A DNA stretch of 64,000 bases from UBA2031 sp037189985 (GCA_037189985.1 JBBCJX010000018.1:124001-188000), one strand, 5' to 3'; positions 14,833 to 24,474 are shown, counted from the first letter of the stretch. Program-made: numbers and translations. The notes: a model not told the origin generated them from the letters alone.

Positions 14833-17607
14833 TCAGGCAGCGGTGGCTTGTTTTTGATACGACCTGATCATGGCCCACAGCCTGTTGGTGGCATGGCGGA
14901 AGGCGCTGCTCAACTGGCTCCAGAGGCTGGTTGCAGGCACCAGCCATTCGCCATTGGTGCTTGCCAACGCAAAAGGAGTGTTGGGGTGACGGGCTTGTCC
15001 GGGCCTGATCATGCTGATGGCGATGAAGCCTGAGCCTTCCAGGGCCGTGACCTTGGTGACGATGAATTGCTGGCGTAGCGAGGCCGGCATTGGGGGCAGC
15101 TTCTGCGAAGCCATGGCGTAGTCGCCTTCGAAGAAGCGCGCATTGCTGAAGCGAGGCTGGACTATCCATTCGTCGTCTGGCCCCAGATAGCCGAATGGCC
15201 CCTGCGGACCAAGTCGTGCGATCGCAAAGCGGTCGTCTTTGCGCTGGATGTCGATGGCGTTGTAGGCGCCCTGGCAGGCACCGTCTGGGTACAGCCGGCA
15301 GAGGGCGCCGTTGCTGCGTGTCGCCGTGGCGACTCCTTCGTTGAAGTCAGTGATCTCACTGATGCCCATGAGGGGTCTCCATCTGCCCTGGGTCGAAAGC
15401 AGACCGATCATGGCGCCTTCCTGCTCGCTCTCCCAAGCAATGGAGATGCCTTCGCGGAAGGGCCGTATCCTGGAGAAGCGTGGTGGGATTAGCCACTTGC
15501 CATCGGTGTTGATGACACCCCATGCCAGCGTGGATGAGTCCGGGTTTTCACTTTCTTCTTCGCCTTCGGCCTTGCTTTTTGTGGGCGGGTTTTCCGGGGC
15601 CTCATCTCCGCCAGTGTTCTTTAGTTTCACGGCAGCCAGCCCCAGGCCTTCTGAGAAGTCCTGGGCATCGTCGAACTGCGGAGGAATCACCCACTCGCCT
15701 TCAGCATTCTGGAAGCCCCAGCGGCCATCAATGGCAACCGCCTCCAGCAGGGGACGTTCGTCGGGCACGGTGTTTTCTTCCGTGGGTGCCGGTGCCGGTG
15801 CCGGTGCCGGTGCCGGGATGGGCATCGCAAGTTCTGCTTCCCTGGCCTTCTGGATCTCGCTGGCATTGAGTGGCGGCAAGACACTGCCCGTCGTATCTAC
15901 GCGTTGGCAGCCCCCACTGGGCCACTCGCCCATGGGCTCGACGCAGAAGCTCCCATCCGGGTAACGGTGGATATTGCGGTGCAGGGGCTTGATGACCCAG
16001 TTGCCCTGGCGGTCTATCAGTCCCCAGCCATTGCTCGTGTAGCCCCACGCGCGCAGCAGTGCCACTTCTTCGGGCGTGCCGTGGGGGCGAGGCGTCAGCC
16101 ATTGGCCCTTGGCATCAATCAGGCCGGGCAGTCCGTCCGAAGCAATGGCGACCTTGCCGGTAAAGGCTGAGGCCCTGCTGAGGCGGTAGTCCACGAGCAG
16201 GCGGCCATCCTTGTCTTGGTATCCGTACTGGCGGTAGCCAGGCGGCGGCGCCTCGGCTTGTAGCGTTGGCAAGGGCATATCGCTGCCGGTTTTCTGGCAG
16301 TCAGGGCCGACAGGTTGGCGCAGGTCGGCCAGGCAGGTGCGTGACTCCGTTTGCAGCAGCGCGTGACCGTCATCCTTGCGCAGGATCGTGTGGTAGGCCG
16401 GCTTGGCCCACCAGCGTCCCTGTGAGTCCATGATGCCGCAGCGTTGTTCCAGTTTGTCTCTCCACGAGCGTGGCTCATTGCGCAGGTCGCCATAGCCGTC
16501 GCAGGCGATATACCGGTCCGGGGCCAGCGCGCTGACGGGGGGGTGGGCGTGGCGTTGCCAGGAGATGTGCACGGGGTCGGCCAGCGTCTTGCCGCTCAGG
16601 TCATGGATGGCGTTGTACTGCGAGACATGTGAGGGACCGAGGAAGGTGGTGGCGGAAAGTGCGGCATAGGGCGTCACACCCTCGGGCAGGGGGAGCAGGC
16701 CACGCTCGGGTGTCCACAGACGGGAGCCTTCATCGGTTTCCACCACCCATAGGGCACCGTCTGGCGAGTGGTTGGCTTCGCGACCTGGGAGGTAATGAAA
16801 CACCTTGCCGTCTGTGAGGAAGGAAACGTGATCCCAGCCGGCAGAATGGCTGCCTGGCACTTTGCCGCTGAATCTGACCCAGACCCACTTGCCGATCTGA
16901 TTGATTGGAGGGGTATGCTGGCTCATGCCTCTCACATCGACCATTGGCGAGTCTTGCAGGGTTTCGCCTTTGCGATTGATGAGTTGCTCGTACCCTTCCA
17001 GGTTCACCGCAGCTACAGTGCCAACGAAGGGCGTTGCAGTGAAAAATCGTGGTGGAATTTGCCAACGGCCTTCGCTGTCGACATAACCCCAGAGGTCTCT
17101 GGGGTATGGGTCTTCTGCCAGTGAGACTTTCAGCTTGGCGGGAGCCAAGCCCCGGGAAAAAGCACCTAGTTCTGTGGCGGTTGCAGCCACTACTGTTTTT
17201 TTTCGGCGTGAACTGGATGCGCTATTTTTCTCCGGCCATGTAAAAACAGGCGGCTCCTGCACGACATGCAGGGTCTGCGTGGCATGGTTCCAGATCATGG
17301 GCGGTTGTTTGTCCCGGGCAGGGTTCAGGCTCAACAGCAGCACAGAGTCATCGCCCGGCTCCCGCAGCGAGGGCAAGGCTGAACGCCAGCGCAGGGCTGC
17401 CCGGATTTGCTCGGGCGTTGCCTTGGTCATGGCGATGGCATCAAGGTAGGTGGGTATTGTGGTTGCTTTGTCCTTTTGCGCTTGAGCTTCCGCATGGGCG
17501 GTGTTGGCGGCGAGATAGGACGGCAGTTTCATGACGATCAATGTCGTGAGCACGGCCACCAAGAAAACAAGCACGACCAGACGTGCCTGACGGTAGGTCA
17601 ATCGCAT
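14833..17607 (-). CDS. Large membrane-anchored WG-repeat protein
   Basis: A 924-residue protein with one N-terminal membrane anchor (LVVLVFLVAVLTTLIVM) and a long extracytoplasmic part made of WG-type beta repeats. Examples are DSEGRWQIPPRFF, DSQGRWWAKPAYH, RWGFQNAEGEWVIPPQF, NTDGKWLIPPRF and GPDDEWIVQPRF. A Pro-Ala hinge (PAPAPAPAP, from a DNA hexamer repeat at 15785-15814) splits the repeat array in two. WG repeats are thought to mediate protein binding; no enzyme domain is visible. GGGAG precedes the ATG at 17607, which lies 25 bp downstream of argH, so the two may share a transcript. Function unknown. Confidence 0.7.
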   Translation of the reverse strand: MRLTYRQARLVVLVFLVAVLTTLIVMKLPSYLAANTAHAEAQAQKDKATTIPTYLDAIAMTKATPEQIRAALRWRSALPSLREPGDDSVLLLSLNPARDKQPPMIWNHATQTLHVVQEPPVFTWPEKNSASSSRRKKTVVAATATELGAFSRGLAPAKLKVSLAEDPYPRDLWGYVDSEGRWQIPPRFFTATPFVGTVAAVNLEGYEQLINRKGETLQDSPMVDVRGMSQHTPPINQIGKWVWVRFSGKVPGSHSAGWDHVSFLTDGKVFHYLPGREANHSPDGALWVVETDEGSRLWTPERGLLPLPEGVTPYAALSATTFLGPSHVSQYNAIHDLSGKTLADPVHISWQRHAHPPVSALAPDRYIACDGYGDLRNEPRSWRDKLEQRCGIMDSQGRWWAKPAYHTILRKDDGHALLQTESRTCLADLRQPVGPDCQKTGSDMPLPTLQAEAPPPGYRQYGYQDKDGRLLVDYRLSRASAFTGKVAIASDGLPGLIDAKGQWLTPRPHGTPEEVALLRAWGYTSNGWGLIDRQGNWVIKPLHRNIHRYPDGSFCVEPMGEWPSGGCQRVDTTGSVLPPLNASEIQKAREAELAMPIPAPAPAPAPAPTEENTVPDERPLLEAVAIDGRWGFQNAEGEWVIPPQFDDAQDFSEGLGLAAVKLKNTGGDEAPENPPTKSKAEGEEESENPDSSTLAWGVINTDGKWLIPPRFSRIRPFREGISIAWESEQEGAMIGLLSTQGRWRPLMGISEITDFNEGVATATRSNGALCRLYPDGACQGAYNAIDIQRKDDRFAIARLGPQGPFGYLGPDDEWIVQPRFSNARFFEGDYAMASQKLPPMPASLRQQFIVTKVTALEGSGFIAISMIRPGQARHPNTPFALASTNGEWLVPATSLWSQLSSAFRHATNRLWAMIRSYQKQATAA
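15785..15814. repeat. GGTGCC hexamer, five tandem copies
   Basis: Five perfect copies of GGTGCC lie in frame in the WG-repeat gene. On the minus strand they encode Gly-free Ala-Pro alternation, forming a rigid hinge between two blocks of WG repeats. Unit length of 6 keeps the frame if copies are gained or lost. Confidence 0.9.
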
Positions 17608-17632
17608 TCCTTTGCTCTCCCAGAAAGTTTGG

Positions 17633-19018
17633 CTAAGCGATGCGTTCTCGTGCTCTCGCACATGCGGCTTTTACCTGCGCCGGTGCGGTGCCGCCGATGT
17701 GGTTGCGGGCATTCACGGAGCCTTCCAGTGTGAGCACCCCGAATACATTATCCGTGATGACTCTGGAAAACTGTTGCAACTCGGCCAGCGTCATTTCAGA
17801 GAGGTCGCGCCCGCTTTGCACACCGAAGCCTACAGCCTTGCCAACAATTTCATGTGCATCGCGGAAAGCCACACCTTTCTTCACCAGATAGTCGGCAAGG
17901 TCGGTCGCCGTGGCAAAACCACGACGGGCTGCTTCACGCATGTTGTCGCGCAGCGGTTCGATGGCGGGCACCATGTCGGCAAAGGCACGAACCGAGCCCA
18001 GCACGGTATCGATGGCATCGAAGAGGGGCTCCTTGTCTTCCTGGTTGTCCTTGTTGTAGGCCAGGGGCTGGCCCTTCATCAGGGTGAGCAGGGAAATCAG
18101 GTGGCCGAAAACACGGCCGGATTTGCCGCGTACGAGTTCGGGTACATCCGGATTCTTTTTCTGCGGCATGATGCTGGAGCCGGTGCAGAAACGGTCCGGC
18201 AGGTTCACGAAACGGAATTGGGCAGAGGCCCAAAGCACTAGCTCTTCGCTGAAGCGAGAGAGGTGCATCATCACCAGTGCTGCGGCCGCCGTGAATTCGA
18301 TGGCAAAGTCGCGGTCGCTGACGGCATCCAGAGAGTTCTCGGAAACCGTTTCAAAGCCCAGCAATTCGGCGGTATAGGCGCGGTCAATCGGGTAGGTGGT
18401 GCCGGCCAGTGCGGCTGAACCCAACGGCATGCGGTTCACGCGCTTGCGCAAATCCGTCAGGCGCTCGTCATCACGCTTCAGGTTTTCGAACCAGGCAAGC
18501 AGGTGGTGACCGAAGGTCACGGGCTGTGCCGTCTGCAGGTGCGTGAAGCCGGGCATGATGGTGGCGTGCTCTTTCTCGGCCAGGTCGATGAGGCCGGTGA
18601 GCAGGCGTTTCAGTTCGGAGCGGATGGCGTCAATCTCGTCACGCAGGTAAAGGCGCACGTCGGTGGCGACCTGATCATTGCGCGAACGCCCCGTATGCAG
18701 CTTCTTGCCGGCGATGCCGATGCGCTCGGTCAGGCGGTGCTCGATATTCATGTGCACGTCTTCAAGGTCAACGCGCCACTCAAAGGAGCCGGCTTCGATT
18801 TCAGCCTGTATCTGCGTGAGGCCCTGCACGATGAGGTCGCGCTCTTCGCTTGTGAGCACGCCCACTTTTGCCAGCATGGTGGCGTGGGCGATGGAGCCCA
18901 TGATGTCGTGACGGTACAGGCGCTTGTCAAAGTTCACGGAGGCGGTGAATTCGGCGACGAAGGCATCGGTGGCTTCGCTGAAGCGGCCACCCCACATGCT
19001 GGAAGACGGTTGGCTCAT
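17633..19018 (-). CDS. argH: Argininosuccinate lyase
   Basis: ArgH cleaves argininosuccinate to arginine and fumarate, the last step of arginine synthesis. The 461-residue protein has the full family length and starts MWGGRFSEATDAFVAEF after a short leader. The fumarase/aspartase superfamily signature GSSIMPQKKNPD and the block HTGRSRNDQVATD are intact. The start at 19018 (MSQPSS) is chosen because upstream in-frame codons are antisense to the sensor kinase gene. The divergent neighbour is an AlgZ-like sensor kinase, as in Pseudomonas. argH is followed after 25 bp by the WG-repeat gene. Confidence 0.98.
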   Translation of the reverse strand: MSQPSSSMWGGRFSEATDAFVAEFTASVNFDKRLYRHDIMGSIAHATMLAKVGVLTSEERDLIVQGLTQIQAEIEAGSFEWRVDLEDVHMNIEHRLTERIGIAGKKLHTGRSRNDQVATDVRLYLRDEIDAIRSELKRLLTGLIDLAEKEHATIMPGFTHLQTAQPVTFGHHLLAWFENLKRDDERLTDLRKRVNRMPLGSAALAGTTYPIDRAYTAELLGFETVSENSLDAVSDRDFAIEFTAAAALVMMHLSRFSEELVLWASAQFRFVNLPDRFCTGSSIMPQKKNPDVPELVRGKSGRVFGHLISLLTLMKGQPLAYNKDNQEDKEPLFDAIDTVLGSVRAFADMVPAIEPLRDNMREAARRGFATATDLADYLVKKGVAFRDAHEIVGKAVGFGVQSGRDLSEMTLAELQQFSRVITDNVFGVLTLEGSVNARNHIGGTAPAQVKAACARARERIA

Positions 19019-19168
19019 GCAGGACTCAATGGTCAAAATAGTCAAAAGAGGCCGACTTTCGTGAAATCCGGCAGACGGCGGGAATCGGGGGACGGGCCGC
19101 ATTATACCGGCAAGACAGTCTCTTTGCCCGGCTTGCCGCTCGTCGGGCAAGGTGGCACAGTCCGGTAC

Positions 19169-20290
19169 ATGCGCCACAAGAAAAACAACAACCCGGTCAC
19201 AGAAGCGGGCGCTGACGACTTTTTCCTGCCCGACTTCTGTGCTTCCCAACCCCTGCTGATGCTGGTGATGGCGGCCGAACTGCTGGCCCTTTTGCTGGTG
19301 TTGGCCGGGATGGACAAACTCACCCCTTTTCCGTGGGACCGGCTGGCGCTGATTTCCTTTCTGGTGCAATGGATTGCTCTGGTGAGTGCCGCCCTGCTCT
19401 GCAATCTCCGCCCTTGGCTGCTGAAGCTGCCGAGTGCCACGGCCGCCGGCCTCTGCTTTGTCGTGGTGGTCGGCATGGTTGCCTTTTTCAGCTGGCTGGC
19501 CGCACCGGTGCTGAGCTTTGCCCGCATTGACTACTTCTATGTGGTGACGCCGGAAGACATCCTGCGCAATGTGCTGATCGGCGCCATCATTGCCGGCCTC
19601 ATCATGCGCTACTTCTATTTGCAGGAGCAGTTGCGCGCGCGCCAGCGTACCGAGCTCACGGCACGCCTGCAGGCTCTGCAGTCCCGCATCCGCCCGCACT
19701 TCCTTTTCAACTCCATGAACATCATTGCCAGCCTCATCCATGTCGACCCCGACAAGGCAGAGCAAGTGGTGGAAGACCTGTCCGAGTTGTTTCGGGCCAG
19801 CCTCAAGGCGGAGGGCGAGATCGGGCTGGATGAAGAGCTGATGCTTTGCCAGCACTACGTGAACATCGAGACCCAGCGTCTGGGTGACCGTTTGCAGATG
19901 GAGTGGCGGCTCAGTGCCGTGCCCGAAGACCTGCGCATTCCGGCGCTGGCCTTGCAGCCTTTGATCGAAAATGCGATCTATCACGGTGTCGAGCCACGCT
20001 TCGAGCCCAGCGTGGTCAGGGTGGCTGTGAACTATGACGGCAACACGGTAAGCATCATCATTACCAATCCGGTTGCTCCGGAAGGTGCCAGGAAGGCAAA
20101 AGGCAACAACATGGCCGTCGGCAACATCCGCCAGCGCCTGCATGCACATTACGGAGATACGGCCCGCCTGACCACGCATACCGACGGGACCGTCCATACC
20201 ACCTGTGTTTCCTATCCCCTGCGACTGGAGAGCTGGTCGCAGCCACAGCAGATAAAACAAGAAATAAAAGAACAGGCAGAAGGAGTATGA
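19169..20290 (+). CDS. algZ: LytS/AlgZ-type sensor histidine kinase
   Basis: A 373-residue membrane sensor kinase of the His_kinase (PF06580) type. Four hydrophobic segments occupy roughly residues 25-150. The phosphoacceptor region is RPHFLFNSMNIIASL and the C-terminal ATPase has LALQPLIENAIYHGVEP. This family pairs with LytTR regulators, and the next gene is one, overlapping by ATGA. In Pseudomonas the same place between argH and hemC is held by AlgZ(FimS)-AlgR, which controls alginate and type IV pili. The ATG at 19169 follows GGTGGC; the longer in-frame extension reads into argH antisense. The targets here are not known. Confidence 0.85.
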   Translation: MRHKKNNNPVTEAGADDFFLPDFCASQPLLMLVMAAELLALLLVLAGMDKLTPFPWDRLALISFLVQWIALVSAALLCNLRPWLLKLPSATAAGLCFVVVVGMVAFFSWLAAPVLSFARIDYFYVVTPEDILRNVLIGAIIAGLIMRYFYLQEQLRARQRTELTARLQALQSRIRPHFLFNSMNIIASLIHVDPDKAEQVVEDLSELFRASLKAEGEIGLDEELMLCQHYVNIETQRLGDRLQMEWRLSAVPEDLRIPALALQPLIENAIYHGVEPRFEPSVVRVAVNYDGNTVSIIITNPVAPEGARKAKGNNMAVGNIRQRLHAHYGDTARLTTHTDGTVHTTCVSYPLRLESWSQPQQIKQEIKEQAEGV

Positions 20291-20292
20291 CC

Positions 20293-21033
20293 ATGAAAGT
20301 TCTGATCTGTGACGACGAAGCACTGGCCCGTGAGCGCCTGGCCCGCTTCCTTCGGGACATGGACGGCTACGAGATTGTGGGCGAGGCCGAGAACGGCGAG
20401 GACGCGCTGCAGCAGGTGGCGGCAACGCAGCCTGATGTCGTGCTGCTCGACCTGCGCATGCCTGTCATGGACGGTCTGGCCTGTGCCGAAAAGCTGGCGC
20501 AACTGCCACAGCCGCCGGCCGTCATCTTCTGTACCGCCTACGACGAGCATGCGCTGGCCGCCTTTCAGGTGCAGGCCGTGGGGTATCTGCTGAAACCGGT
20601 GCGCAAGGAGCAACTGGTCGAGGTGCTGGGTCGTGCCTCGCGGGTGAACCGTGCCCAGCTCGAGGCAGTGCGTTCCAGTGCGGACGACAGCGTCAACAAC
20701 GGCCGCAGCCATATCACCGCCAAGACACATCGTGGCATCGAGCTGATTCCCGTGGATGACGTCCGCTACTTCCTGGCAGACCAGAAATACGTGACCGTGC
20801 GCCATGGCAAAGGCGAAGTGCTGATCGACGAGACGCTCAAGGACCTGGAGAACGAGTTCGGCGTGCGCTTCATCCGTATCCACCGCAATGCCCTGCTGGC
20901 GCTGCACTATCTGGACGGGCTGGAGCTGGTGTCGCCGGGGCAGTACCAGGTGCGTATAAAAGGTATCGAAGAGCGCCTGGTCGTCAGCCGGCGTCACTTG
21001 CCGGACCTGCGCGAGACCATGCAAAAGCTCTGA
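20293..21033 (+). CDS. algR: LytTR-family response regulator, AlgR-like
   Basis: A 246-residue response regulator. The receiver domain has acidic residues D7/D8, phosphoacceptor D53 (VVLLDLRMP) and the conserved Lys in LLKPVRKEQ. The C-terminal LytTR DNA-binding domain runs from about residue 145 (IELIPVDDVRYFLADQKYVTV) to the end. AAGGAG at 20280-20285 is placed 7 nt before the ATG at 20293 but directly abuts the in-frame ATG at 20287, so I choose 20293. It is coupled to the upstream kinase gene. Position before the heme genes matches algR in Pseudomonas. Confidence 0.9.
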   Translation: MKVLICDDEALARERLARFLRDMDGYEIVGEAENGEDALQQVAATQPDVVLLDLRMPVMDGLACAEKLAQLPQPPAVIFCTAYDEHALAAFQVQAVGYLLKPVRKEQLVEVLGRASRVNRAQLEAVRSSADDSVNNGRSHITAKTHRGIELIPVDDVRYFLADQKYVTVRHGKGEVLIDETLKDLENEFGVRFIRIHRNALLALHYLDGLELVSPGQYQVRIKGIEERLVVSRRHLPDLRETMQKL

Positions 21034-21181
21034 GGGCAGCCTGCTGTCCCTCCTTGCCGCGCTGGATATTTGCCCGGAGGTTCCTTAAAGTCGGCCGACA
21101 GCCGCGCCGCTCGTGTTGCATGCCCCGGTCATGGCGGCCCTACAACAAGAAACAAGAACAGCAATAAGAAAGGAGCCTTCC

Positions 21182-21493
21182 ATGAAGCGCCTGCTCGCTG
21201 CCAGCACCCTGGCTTTTGCCCTGTCCGGTTGCGCCGTTGCCACGGCCCCCGTGAACGGCCTGCTCTACAGCAACGTCACCGCCCCCGCGCTGGTCACCGG
21301 CTCTGCCGACAAGCCGACCAAAGTTGGCCGTGCCTATGCCCGCTCCTTCTTCGGTCTCTACGCCACGGGCGATGCCAGCATCGAGACGGCCGCCAAGAAT
21401 GGCGGCATCACCAAGATCCATCATGTGGACTACGAAACCCAGAACATCCTGGGTGTCATCGCCGACTTCACCACGGTGGTGTACGGCAACTGA
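21182..21493 (+). CDS. TRL-like family small lipoprotein
   Basis: A 103-residue predicted lipoprotein: MKRLLAASTLAFALSGC with Cys17 after a lipobox. The mature part (APVNGLLYSNVTAP, KVGRAYARSFFGLYATGDASIETAAKNGGITKIHHVDYE) matches the TRL-like family pattern, which consists of small outer-membrane-associated lipoproteins of unknown role. AAAGGAG sits 7 nt before the ATG at 21182. It interrupts the usual algR-hemC adjacency. Confidence 0.8.
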   Translation: MKRLLAASTLAFALSGCAVATAPVNGLLYSNVTAPALVTGSADKPTKVGRAYARSFFGLYATGDASIETAAKNGGITKIHHVDYETQNILGVIADFTTVVYGN

Positions 21494-21650
21494 GTCCTGC
21501 CGCCCCGGCTACCGCTCTTGCGGGCCGGGGCATTCGTTCTTCTCCAATAATTCCTGATTCCGCTGTTTTACATCGCGGCCGGCTCCTGCTTGCCTGTCTC
21601 TCTCCTGCATCGGGTAAACTCGCGGTCTTCCTTCTGCTGTTGCTGCTGTC

Positions 21651-22574
21651 ATGTCTGATTCCCTGCGCATTGCTACCCGCAAATCTCCTCTGGCCCTCTG
21701 GCAGGCTGAGCATGTGAAGGCCAGATTGCAGTCCCTGCATAAGGGGCTGCAGGTGGAGCTGGTCACCTTCACCACCCAGGGCGACAAGATTCTTGATACG
21801 CCCCTGGCCAAGATCGGCGGCAAGGGCCTGTTCGTGAAGGAGCTGGAGGTGGCTCTGCTGGACGGGCGCGCCGATATTGCCGTGCACTCCATGAAGGATG
21901 TGCCCATGGCCTTTCCGGAAGGGCTGGGCCTGGTGGCCATCGGTGAGCGCGAAGACCCGCGCGATGCCTTTGTCTCCAATTCTTTCGAGTCACTGGATGC
22001 CTTGCCTCAGGGCGCGGTTGTGGGGACATCCAGCCTGCGCCGGCAATGCCAGTTGCGTCATCACCACCCTGACCTCGTGATCCGTGATTTGCGCGGTAAT
22101 GTGAACACGCGTCTGGCCAAGCTTGATGCCGGGGAGTACGACGCCTTGATACTTGCCAGTGCCGGTCTCAAGCGCCTGGGTTTCAATCAGCGTATCCGTG
22201 CCGACATTGCGCCGGAATATTCCCTGCCGGCCGTGGGGCAGGGAGCGCTGGGCATAGAGGCACGTCTCTCGGACAGCCGCATTGCGGCGCTGGTGGCGCC
22301 GCTCAATGATGCCGTCACGGCGGCAAGGGTGACAGCAGAGCGCGCCATGAACCGTCGCCTGCAGGGAGGTTGCCAAGTGCCGATTGCAGGTTTTGCCGAA
22401 GTACAGGGCGCGGAGCTGTGGCTGCGCGGACTGGTGGGCAGTGTGAGTGGTCGCGAAATCCTGCGTGATGAAATCCGTGGGCCGGTCGCTGAGGCAGAAG
22501 CTTTGGGTGAGGCACTGGCAGACCGATTGCTGGCAGCGGGTGCCGGGCGCTTGCTAGCCGAAGTGCTGGCCTGA
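21651..22574 (+). CDS. hemC: Porphobilinogen deaminase (hydroxymethylbilane synthase)
   Basis: HemC joins four porphobilinogens into hydroxymethylbilane, using a dipyrromethane cofactor. The 307-residue sequence has LRIATRKSPLALWQA at the start, HSMKDVP, GTSSLRRQCQL and DLRGNVNTRL substrate-binding blocks. The cofactor cysteine lies in LQGGCQVPIAG near residue 241. There is no visible Shine-Dalgarno before the ATG at 21651. It begins the hemC-hemD-hemX-hemY cluster. Confidence 0.98.
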   Translation: MSDSLRIATRKSPLALWQAEHVKARLQSLHKGLQVELVTFTTQGDKILDTPLAKIGGKGLFVKELEVALLDGRADIAVHSMKDVPMAFPEGLGLVAIGEREDPRDAFVSNSFESLDALPQGAVVGTSSLRRQCQLRHHHPDLVIRDLRGNVNTRLAKLDAGEYDALILASAGLKRLGFNQRIRADIAPEYSLPAVGQGALGIEARLSDSRIAALVAPLNDAVTAARVTAERAMNRRLQGGCQVPIAGFAEVQGAELWLRGLVGSVSGREILRDEIRGPVAEAEALGEALADRLLAAGAGRLLAEVLA

Positions 22575-22625
22575 GGCGGTCCCGTTTCGGGCATTGTTGC
22601 CTGCTTCATGAGTCAGGGATCGTTC

Positions 22626-23360
22626 ATGTCACTGCAAGGTCTCCACATCCTCAATACGCGCCCGCAGCATCAGGCAGCGAGCCTGAGCGCATTGCTGCGG
22701 TCAGCAGGCGCCGTTGTCAGCGAGTTGCCCCTGATTGCCATCCGCCCCCGTGCGTTGCTGCCAGAAGAAGAGCGCCTGCTGCTGGACCTGGATCGCTATG
22801 ACGCTGTCTTTTTCGTGAGTGCCAATGCGGCCCGCTACGGTCTGGATGCCGTTGCGAACAGCTGGCCCCAGTGGCCACATCGCCTGCCGGCTTATGCCGT
22901 GGGCGAGGGTACGGCAAGCGTGTTGCGTGAGGCTGGCCTCACCGTGCATCTGCCCTTGCAGGCCGATAGTGAAGGCCTGCTGGCAATGCCGGAATGGCAG
23001 TCACCTGCCGGGCAGAAAGTCCTGCTCATGCGCGGCGATGGTGGCCGTGAATTGTTGCGTAACACCTTGCAGTCGCGTGGCGTGGCCGTGGATGTACTGG
23101 CGCTTTACCATCGCGACCTGCCTGAAAATGCGGCTCACGATTTTGCCCGGCTTGCCGCACCGGACGTGGTGGTGCTGACCAGCCCGGATGCGTTGCGCCA
23201 CTGGCAGCAGGTCGCGGGCGAGAGCGCCTTGCTGCCCCTGTGGCTGGTCGTCAGCCCGCGCCTGCGTGTGTTGGCAGAGGCGGCTGGTGCACGTGTTTGC
23301 GAGGCGCCCGCTGCCGATGAAAAAAGCCTGCTGGCCGCCTTGAGTGCGTGCTTGGGTTGA
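22626..23360 (+). CDS. hemD: Uroporphyrinogen-III synthase
   Basis: HemD closes and isomerises hydroxymethylbilane to uroporphyrinogen III. The family diverges strongly; recognition rests on NTRPQHQAASL at the N-terminus, AVGEGTASVLREAG, LLMRGDGGRELL and VVLTSPDALRHW, and on its place directly after hemC. Length 244 is normal. The start at 22626 is favoured by AGGGA 6 nt upstream; 22608 is an in-frame alternative without a ribosome-binding site. Confidence 0.92.
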   Translation: MSLQGLHILNTRPQHQAASLSALLRSAGAVVSELPLIAIRPRALLPEEERLLLDLDRYDAVFFVSANAARYGLDAVANSWPQWPHRLPAYAVGEGTASVLREAGLTVHLPLQADSEGLLAMPEWQSPAGQKVLLMRGDGGRELLRNTLQSRGVAVDVLALYHRDLPENAAHDFARLAAPDVVVLTSPDALRHWQQVAGESALLPLWLVVSPRLRVLAEAAGARVCEAPAADEKSLLAALSACLG

Positions 23361-23421
23361 TTGCGACTGTCGCTTCCTTTTATGTTCGGCAGGCCGTGCT
23401 GGCCGCCATCAGGATTTGTTC

Positions 23422-24474
23422 ATGAGTGTTTCCGACAACAAGACAAGCAGCACCCGCATTCCACTGGTCTCGGGTGCAGTGATTGCGGTGCGCAGCCGGC
23501 CCTGGCTGGCCTACCTGCTTGCCGCGTTGGCACTGGCTGCCGCCGGCTGGGCATGGCTGGCAGTACTGGATGAGCGCGCACAGTTACGTACCGGCCAGCA
23601 AAAACTGGCCACGCTTGAGAACCGTTTTTCCGAAGCCCAGCGCCAGCAGCAGCGTCTGCTTGATGACCTGACCCTGCGCGGTCGCCAGCTTGACGAAGTG
23701 GAGGCGCGCCTTGCGCGTTGGGATGAATCCCTGAGTGCCGGCCAGCGCCGCATATGGCTGGTGAACGAAGCCGACCATTACATCCGCCTTGCCCAGCAGC
23801 ACCTGCTGCTCACGCGTGATCTGGCCGGTGCCCGTACTTTGCTGGATGTGGCTGACAAGCTGCTGGCATCACATGGCGACAGTCATCTGCTGCCACTGCG
23901 CGAGGCCTTGGCTCGCGATCGACTGGCACTTTCGGCAGCACTGGGGGTGGATACGGCGGGCGTCTATCTGAGACTGGCAGCGCTGGGTGAACGTGTGGGC
24001 GCCCTGAAGCTGGGTATCGCGGCCAGTGATCGTCCCCTGCGGCTGGACAGTGAGGTGCCTGCTCCCGTTGTGCCTGAGAATGCCAGCCTGCTGGATACGG
24101 GCTGGGCACGCCTGCGTCAGTTGGTCACCGTGCGCCGTCACGACCAACCCGTGCAGGCCGTCTTGGGTGAGGCGGGCCAGGCGCTGGTGCGCGAGGCCCT
24201 GAGACTTGACCTGGCGCAGGCACAACTGGCGCTGCTGCGTGCCGAGCCGGCAGTGTATGTGGCCAGCCTGCGGGCAGCGCAGGAGCGGTTGGGGCGCCAT
24301 TTCCAGCTGTTGCCGCGAGCCGAACTCGACACCCTGAAGCAGGAACTGGACGGGCTGATCGCCGTGGACATCCGGCCCGCCCTGCCGGACCTGGCTGCCT
24401 CCATCCGGGCACTGGATGCCCTGTCTGCCCATGAAGCACGTGCCCCCGCTGCCTTGCCGGGGAAGGCGCCATGA
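23422..24474 (+). CDS. hemX: HemX-like membrane protein
   Basis: A 350-residue inner-membrane protein of the HemX family (PF04375). Its annotation as a uroporphyrin methyltransferase is doubtful. One transmembrane helix (LAYLLAALALAAAGWAWLAVL) is followed by a long coiled coil (residues 60-110) and then the conserved EADHYIRLAQQHLLLTRDLAGA block. It overlaps hemY by 4 bp (ATGA), as in other Pseudomonadales and enterobacteria. ATG at 23422 has AGGA upstream. Confidence 0.93.
   Translation: MSVSDNKTSSTRIPLVSGAVIAVRSRPWLAYLLAALALAAAGWAWLAVLDERAQLRTGQQKLATLENRFSEAQRQQQRLLDDLTLRGRQLDEVEARLARWDESLSAGQRRIWLVNEADHYIRLAQQHLLLTRDLAGARTLLDVADKLLASHGDSHLLPLREALARDRLALSAALGVDTAGVYLRLAALGERVGALKLGIAASDRPLRLDSEVPAPVVPENASLLDTGWARLRQLVTVRRHDQPVQAVLGEAGQALVREALRLDLAQAQLALLRAEPAVYVASLRAAQERLGRHFQLLPRAELDTLKQELDGLIAVDIRPALPDLAASIRALDALSAHEARAPAALPGKAP

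Noticed and set aside
18503..19168. N-terminal extension of the AlgZ-like kinase
   Set aside because: It is antisense to argH; a Met at 19169 starts the hydrophobic sensor part.
19019..20425. N-terminal extension of the argH frame to 930 residues
   Set aside because: The extension is antisense to the sensor kinase and response regulator genes; argH has a normal start at 19018.
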